From NCBI RefSeq assembly GCF_004000215.1, contig NZ_RBVY01000005.1:248001-312000 (forward strand): 64,000 nucleotides of DNA, given 5' to 3'. The notes beneath the pieces are model-generated. The model was not told the origin of the DNA and did no database searches. It saw only the letters and a program-made list of their open reading frames with translations. Position 1 is the first letter of the stretch. Each line of letters begins with the position of its first letter. Made by a program: the position numbers and the translations under genes. Below are positions 60,831-64,000 of the stretch, piece by piece. The DNA comes from Nitratireductor alexandrii. Its GTDB lineage: Bacteria; Pseudomonadota; Alphaproteobacteria; Rhizobiales; Rhizobiaceae.

Positions 60831-62666
60831 ATGTTCCAGAACTTCGACACCGTTTCCGATCCGTCCCTGGCGGCAGGCCGGGTGGCGCGCCTGCGCACAA
60901 GGCTCGCGCAGGCGGGTGTCGACGGGTTTCTGGTGCCGCGCGCCGACGAGCATCAGGGAGAATACGTGCCGGCCTGCGCCGAGCGACTGGCTTGGATCAC
61001 CGGCTTTACCGGCTCGGCCGGCGTCGCGCTGATCATGGAAGACAAGGCATGGCTGTTCGTCGACGGCCGCTACACGCTGCAGGGCCGGACCCAGACCGAT
61101 CCCGGCCTGTTCGAGATCGTCGATCTGGTCGAGACGCCGCCGGCCGTCTTCCTGCGCACGCGCTTGCCGGCGGGCGCCCGGATCGGGTTCGATCCCTGGC
61201 TGCACACGATCGACGAAGCCAGGAAGCTGCGAAAGGCGCTCGGCGAAGGCGGCGGCGCGCTGCTGGCGCTCGACGAGAACCCACTCGACGCGGTCTGGCA
61301 GGACCGGCCGGCGCCGCCGCTGAAGCCGGTCGCGATCCATCCCGAGCGTTATGCCGGCCGGCTGGCGCGCGACAAGCTCGCCGACCTCGCCGCGGCGGTC
61401 GGCGCCGCCAAGGCCAGCCACACCGTGCTCACCGATCCAGCCTCATTGTGCTGGGCCTTCAACATTCGCGGCGGCGACGTGCCGCATACCCCGTTGGCAC
61501 TGGGGTTTTCGATCCTGCCCGCCGAAGGCCGGCCGCAACTTTTCATCGACAAGCGCAAGCTGCCGATGAAGACGGAAGCCTATCTGACCCAGCTCGCCGA
61601 CCTTCAGCCGCCCTCGGCGTTGGAAGACGCCCTCGCCGACCTGGCCGGGAGCGGGGTCAAAATCGGGCTCGATCCCGCGCTTGCCGCCGAAAAGCTCAGG
61701 CTGGTCGTCGAGGATCGCGGCGGCACCGTCATCGCCCTGCCCGACCCCGCCCGCCTGCCGCGCGCAACCAAGAACGCGGCCGAACTGGCCGGAAGCCGGG
61801 CCGCGCATCGGCGCGACGGTGTCGCCGTCACCCGCTTCCTCGCCTGGCTCGACCGCCAGCCGGCCGGCACCGTCGACGAAATCGGCGCCGTGCGGGCCCT
61901 CGAGGATGCCCGGCGCACCGCCGGCGAGGCGGCGCAGATGCCGCTGCGCGACATCTCCTTCGACACGATTTCCGGCGCCGGCCCGAACGGCGCCGTCATC
62001 CACTACCGGGTGACGAACGCGACCAGCCGCACGCTCGGCCCCGGCGAGCTTTTTCTGGTCGATTCGGGCGGGCAATACGAGGACGGCACCACCGACATCA
62101 CCCGCACGGTCGCCATCGGCGCGCCGAACGCGGAAATGCGCGAGCGTTACACGCTGGTGCTCAAGGGGCTGATCGGCATCACGGTGCTGAAATTTCCGCC
62201 CGGCACCCGCGGCAGCGACATCGACGCCGTCGCCCGCATGGCGCTGTGGAAGGCCGGCCTCGATTACGGCCACGGCACCGGCCACGGCGTCGGTTCCTAC
62301 CTGTCCGTGCACGAAGGCCCCCAGCGCCTGGCCAGGACGGGAACCGAAAAGCTGCTTGCCGGCATGATCCTGTCCAACGAGCCCGGCTACTACAAGGAAG
62401 GCGCCTACGGCATCCGCATCGAAAACCTGATCGTCGTCGGCGAGGCGACGCCCGTTCCCGGCGGCGACAAGCCGATGCACGGTTTCGAGACGCTGACGCT
62501 CGCCCCCTTCGACCGCCGGCTGATCGCCGAGGACTTGCTGACCAAAGAGGAACTGCAATGGCTCGACGGCTACCACGCCCGCGTGCTGGCCGAGATCGGG
62601 CCGATGCTGGACGGCGAGGACCGCGCCTGGCTGGAACGCGCCGCCGCGCCGCTGGCCCGCCACTGA
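60831..62666 (+). CDS. Xaa-Pro aminopeptidase (M24B family)
   Basis: A 611-residue protein with two creatinase-like N-terminal domains (residues about 1-310) and a pita-bread catalytic domain. Metal ligands are recognisable in LFLVDSGGQYEDGTTDITRT, GHGTGHGVGSYLSVHEGP and ILSNEPGYYKEGAYGIRIENLIVV. It removes an N-terminal residue before proline, probably in the cytoplasm since no signal peptide is seen. The length matches large eukaryotic-like aminopeptidase P. Confidence 0.93.
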   Translation: MFQNFDTVSDPSLAAGRVARLRTRLAQAGVDGFLVPRADEHQGEYVPACAERLAWITGFTGSAGVALIMEDKAWLFVDGRYTLQGRTQTDPGLFEIVDLVETPPAVFLRTRLPAGARIGFDPWLHTIDEARKLRKALGEGGGALLALDENPLDAVWQDRPAPPLKPVAIHPERYAGRLARDKLADLAAAVGAAKASHTVLTDPASLCWAFNIRGGDVPHTPLALGFSILPAEGRPQLFIDKRKLPMKTEAYLTQLADLQPPSALEDALADLAGSGVKIGLDPALAAEKLRLVVEDRGGTVIALPDPARLPRATKNAAELAGSRAAHRRDGVAVTRFLAWLDRQPAGTVDEIGAVRALEDARRTAGEAAQMPLRDISFDTISGAGPNGAVIHYRVTNATSRTLGPGELFLVDSGGQYEDGTTDITRTVAIGAPNAEMRERYTLVLKGLIGITVLKFPPGTRGSDIDAVARMALWKAGLDYGHGTGHGVGSYLSVHEGPQRLARTGTEKLLAGMILSNEPGYYKEGAYGIRIENLIVVGEATPVPGGDKPMHGFETLTLAPFDRRLIAEDLLTKEELQWLDGYHARVLAEIGPMLDGEDRAWLERAAAPLARH

Positions 62667-62675
62667 CCGCCCGGA

Positions 62676-62780
62676 TTAAGCGTTTACAGGCGAAACGGAA
62701 GCCGGTTCACCGTTCAAAAAACGTTTCAAAACAATAAGGTGAAGCCGATCTGCGATTGCGTGAAAAGCAGACCGGCTCTA
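62676..62780 (+). repeat. Dispersed intergenic repeat, copy 2
   Basis: TTAAGCGTTTACAGGCGAAA, then GAAGCCG, CCGTTC, AAACGT, AACAAT, CTGCGA and AAGCAGA keep the order and spacing of copy 1 at 26401-26500. It fills the gap between the convergent aminopeptidase and azlD genes and overlaps the azlD stop region. Confidence 0.65.
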
Positions 62781-63074
62781 GCCGAAAAACTGGCGCCCGG
62801 CGATCAGCACCGCGGCCCCGCCGAAAAACACGCTCATCATGCCGCCGCGCAGCCCGATCAGGCCGGCGGCGACCAGCGCCAGCGCCTCGGCCGGCCCGGC
62901 CGTGTAGGCGGCCGGCGCCACCAGCGTCGTCAGCACCGCCGTCGGCACCGCGTTCAGCCCCGCCTCCACGCGCGGATGGATGCGCGAAAACCGCGACAGC
63001 ACGAGATGGCCGCCGCACCGCGTCAGATAGGTCAGCACCGCGCTGGCCAGGATGATCCAGGTGATCTGGCTCAT
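62778..63074 (-). CDS. azlD: AzlD family branched-chain amino acid exporter subunit
   Basis: A 98-residue protein with about four hydrophobic segments: ITWIILASAVLTYLTRCGGHLVLSRF, then VEAGLNAVPTAVLTTLVAPAAYTAGPAEALALVAAGLIGLRGGMMSVFFGG. AzlD pairs with AzlC to export branched-chain amino acids. Its ATG overlaps the azlC stop by four bases. Confidence 0.92.
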   Translation of the reverse strand: MSQITWIILASAVLTYLTRCGGHLVLSRFSRIHPRVEAGLNAVPTAVLTTLVAPAAYTAGPAEALALVAAGLIGLRGGMMSVFFGGAAVLIAGRQFFG

Positions 63075-63832
63075 ACGCCCTGCCCCGACTGGTCCGGCGG
63101 CGGATCGTCGTAATCCGCCCGCGCCTGCGGGCTCGGCGGCATCGCCGCCGCCAGCACGACGCCCGCCAGCGCGCCGACCGAGATGTGCCACGGCGATCCG
63201 ATCGCCTTGTAGGCCAAGATCGACACGACCGCGCTGACCAGCACCACCGGCAACCACAGCGGCCGGTTGCGGAAACCGACGACGAGGCCGAGAAAATAGA
63301 TCGGCAGCAGGAAGTCGATGCCGAGCGCGTGCGGATCGGGGATCAGCGAACCGAAGCGCGCGCCGAGCCAGGAATTGAACACCCAAAACACATAGACCGG
63401 CAGCGCCATGCCCAGATACCAGGCAAAGCCGACCGACCGGCCGCTTTCGCCGCGGCGCTCCGCTTCCGCGTATTGCGGATCGACCAGGAAGAAAAAGCCG
63501 ACGGCCTTTTGCCAGGCGGTCCACCCGCCCATGCGCCGCCCGACGGCGGCGGAATAAAGGATATGGCGGAAATTGACGGCGAAGATCGAAAACACCACCA
63601 GCCAGGGGGCGATCGTCTGGCCGAACAGTTCCAGGCCGACCATCTGGCTGGCGCCGGCGAAAATGGTCGCGCTCATCAACACGACCTCGAATTCGCTGAA
63701 CCCGTTCTGGATCGCCAGTGCGCCGAACAGGGCGGCGAAGGGCGCCACCGCCACGATGATCGGCAGGCCGAGCCGCACCCCGGCCCAGAATTCGGACGTG
63801 CCGTCGGACGCATAGCTTGTTTCTACGGACAT
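63071..63832 (-). CDS. azlC: AzlC family branched-chain amino acid exporter subunit
   Basis: A 253-residue protein with several hydrophobic helices and the AzlC signature PFAALFGALAIQNGFSEFEVVLMSATIFAGASQMVGLELFGQTIAPWLVVFSIFAVNFRHILYSAAVGRRM. The C-terminus ends with an acidic, Pro-rich stretch. It works with AzlD. Overproduction of valine, leucine or isoleucine by the ilv genes in this window would provide substrate, but regulation is not visible. Confidence 0.93.
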   Translation of the reverse strand: MSVETSYASDGTSEFWAGVRLGLPIIVAVAPFAALFGALAIQNGFSEFEVVLMSATIFAGASQMVGLELFGQTIAPWLVVFSIFAVNFRHILYSAAVGRRMGGWTAWQKAVGFFFLVDPQYAEAERRGESGRSVGFAWYLGMALPVYVFWVFNSWLGARFGSLIPDPHALGIDFLLPIYFLGLVVGFRNRPLWLPVVLVSAVVSILAYKAIGSPWHISVGALAGVVLAAAMPPSPQARADYDDPPPDQSGQGV

Positions 63833-63951
63833 GGGCTCTCCAGAACCGGCCTTATGTAGGAACGCGCGGCCGGCCTGTCACATGAATTCGCTTGAGCCAG
63901 CAATCAGCGGCGCTGATGAGCGGCGCCGGCAAACGGCCGTGCCGTGGCCGC

Positions 63952-64000
63952 TCACGCCTCGGCGATCCGCTCGAACCAGGTCGCCTCGTCGATCACCTCG
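63952..64000 (-). CDS. 3' end of a gene, probably NAD-dependent DNA ligase
   Basis: Only the last 15 codons and the stop are in the window: EVIDEATWFERIAEA. This resembles the C-terminal end of the BRCT domain of LigA, where ...VIDEAxW... is common. The piece is too short for certainty. Confidence 0.4.
   Translation of the reverse strand, partial: EVIDEATWFERIAEA

Overview
The window comes from a high-GC (roughly two thirds G+C by eye) alphaproteobacterial chromosome, almost certainly Hyphomicrobiales (Rhizobiales). The evidence is a circularly permuted two-piece tmRNA with the alpha-type tag ANDNYAEARLAA, a BioR/BioY biotin regulon with perfect BioR boxes, an alpha-type SspB, BA14K and DUF4169 proteins, and the order thyA-folA-hflK-hflC-DUF2065-degP. 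The genus cannot be fixed from the sequence. Most of the window is core chromosome with short accessory patches.

Layout. 1-1.5 kb: the end of a ZnuBC/AztAB-type metal ABC transporter. 1.6-2.6 kb: a PhzF-family protein and tRNA-Lys. 3.1-7.8 kb: the most unusual locus, a 1196-residue secreted protein with a DUF11-like domain split by a peptidoglycan-binding domain and ending in 28 strongly cationic 13-residue tandem repeats, followed by a second secreted protein of unknown function. 7.8-9.8 kb: DUF1284, bioY and bioR with two BioR boxes. 9.8-14 kb: a nuclease/phosphatase-fold protein, BA14K, PilZ, ilvC and a TetR regulator. 14-19 kb: flavin monooxygenase, lytic transglycosylase, pdxJ, a SpoIIAA-like protein, a RecD-like helicase and a membrane-anchored unknown. 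19.2-20.9 kb: a cobalt-type nitrile hydratase operon. 20.9-24.4 kb: a LysE exporter and ilvBH behind a transcription attenuator whose leader peptide carries Ile-Ile-Leu-Val-Val.

24.5-36 kb: HerA-like ATPase, GGDEF protein, miaA/serB back to back, an acetyltransferase, then a long minus-strand run thyA-folA / hflK-hflC-DUF2065-degP (membrane protein quality control). 36-40 kb: a TetR/enoyl-CoA hydratase pair around a palindromic operator, ssrA (tmRNA), an ATPase, sspB, DUF4169 and a ribbon-helix-helix protein; tmRNA and SspB act in the same tagging and ClpXP delivery route. 39.9-49 kb: a giant AsmA-like protein with a coiled-coil tail, an FAD-linked oxidase, a hotdog thioesterase, a ClC channel, a small ORF behind a CtrA-like box and a metallo-beta-lactamase-fold lipoprotein. 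49.5-53.8 kb: a UvrD/PcrA helicase, then a lower-GC HEPN-type gene and a decayed IS630 remnant, the clearest sign of horizontal transfer. 53.8-64 kb: MocR/EamA divergent pair, small membrane protein, DUF488, a cluster of four hairpins, hexapeptide acyltransferase, CreA, SCO protein, prmA, aminopeptidase P, azlCD and the tail of a probable DNA ligase gene.

Regulatory DNA is readable at several points: two BioR boxes, the ilvB attenuator with an almost leaderless leader ORF, a tRNA promoter, a tmRNA promoter, and palindromic candidate operators upstream of lysE, tetR/ilvC, tetR/echA and mocR/eamA. A ~100-bp dispersed intergenic repeat occurs twice (26.4 and 62.7 kb).
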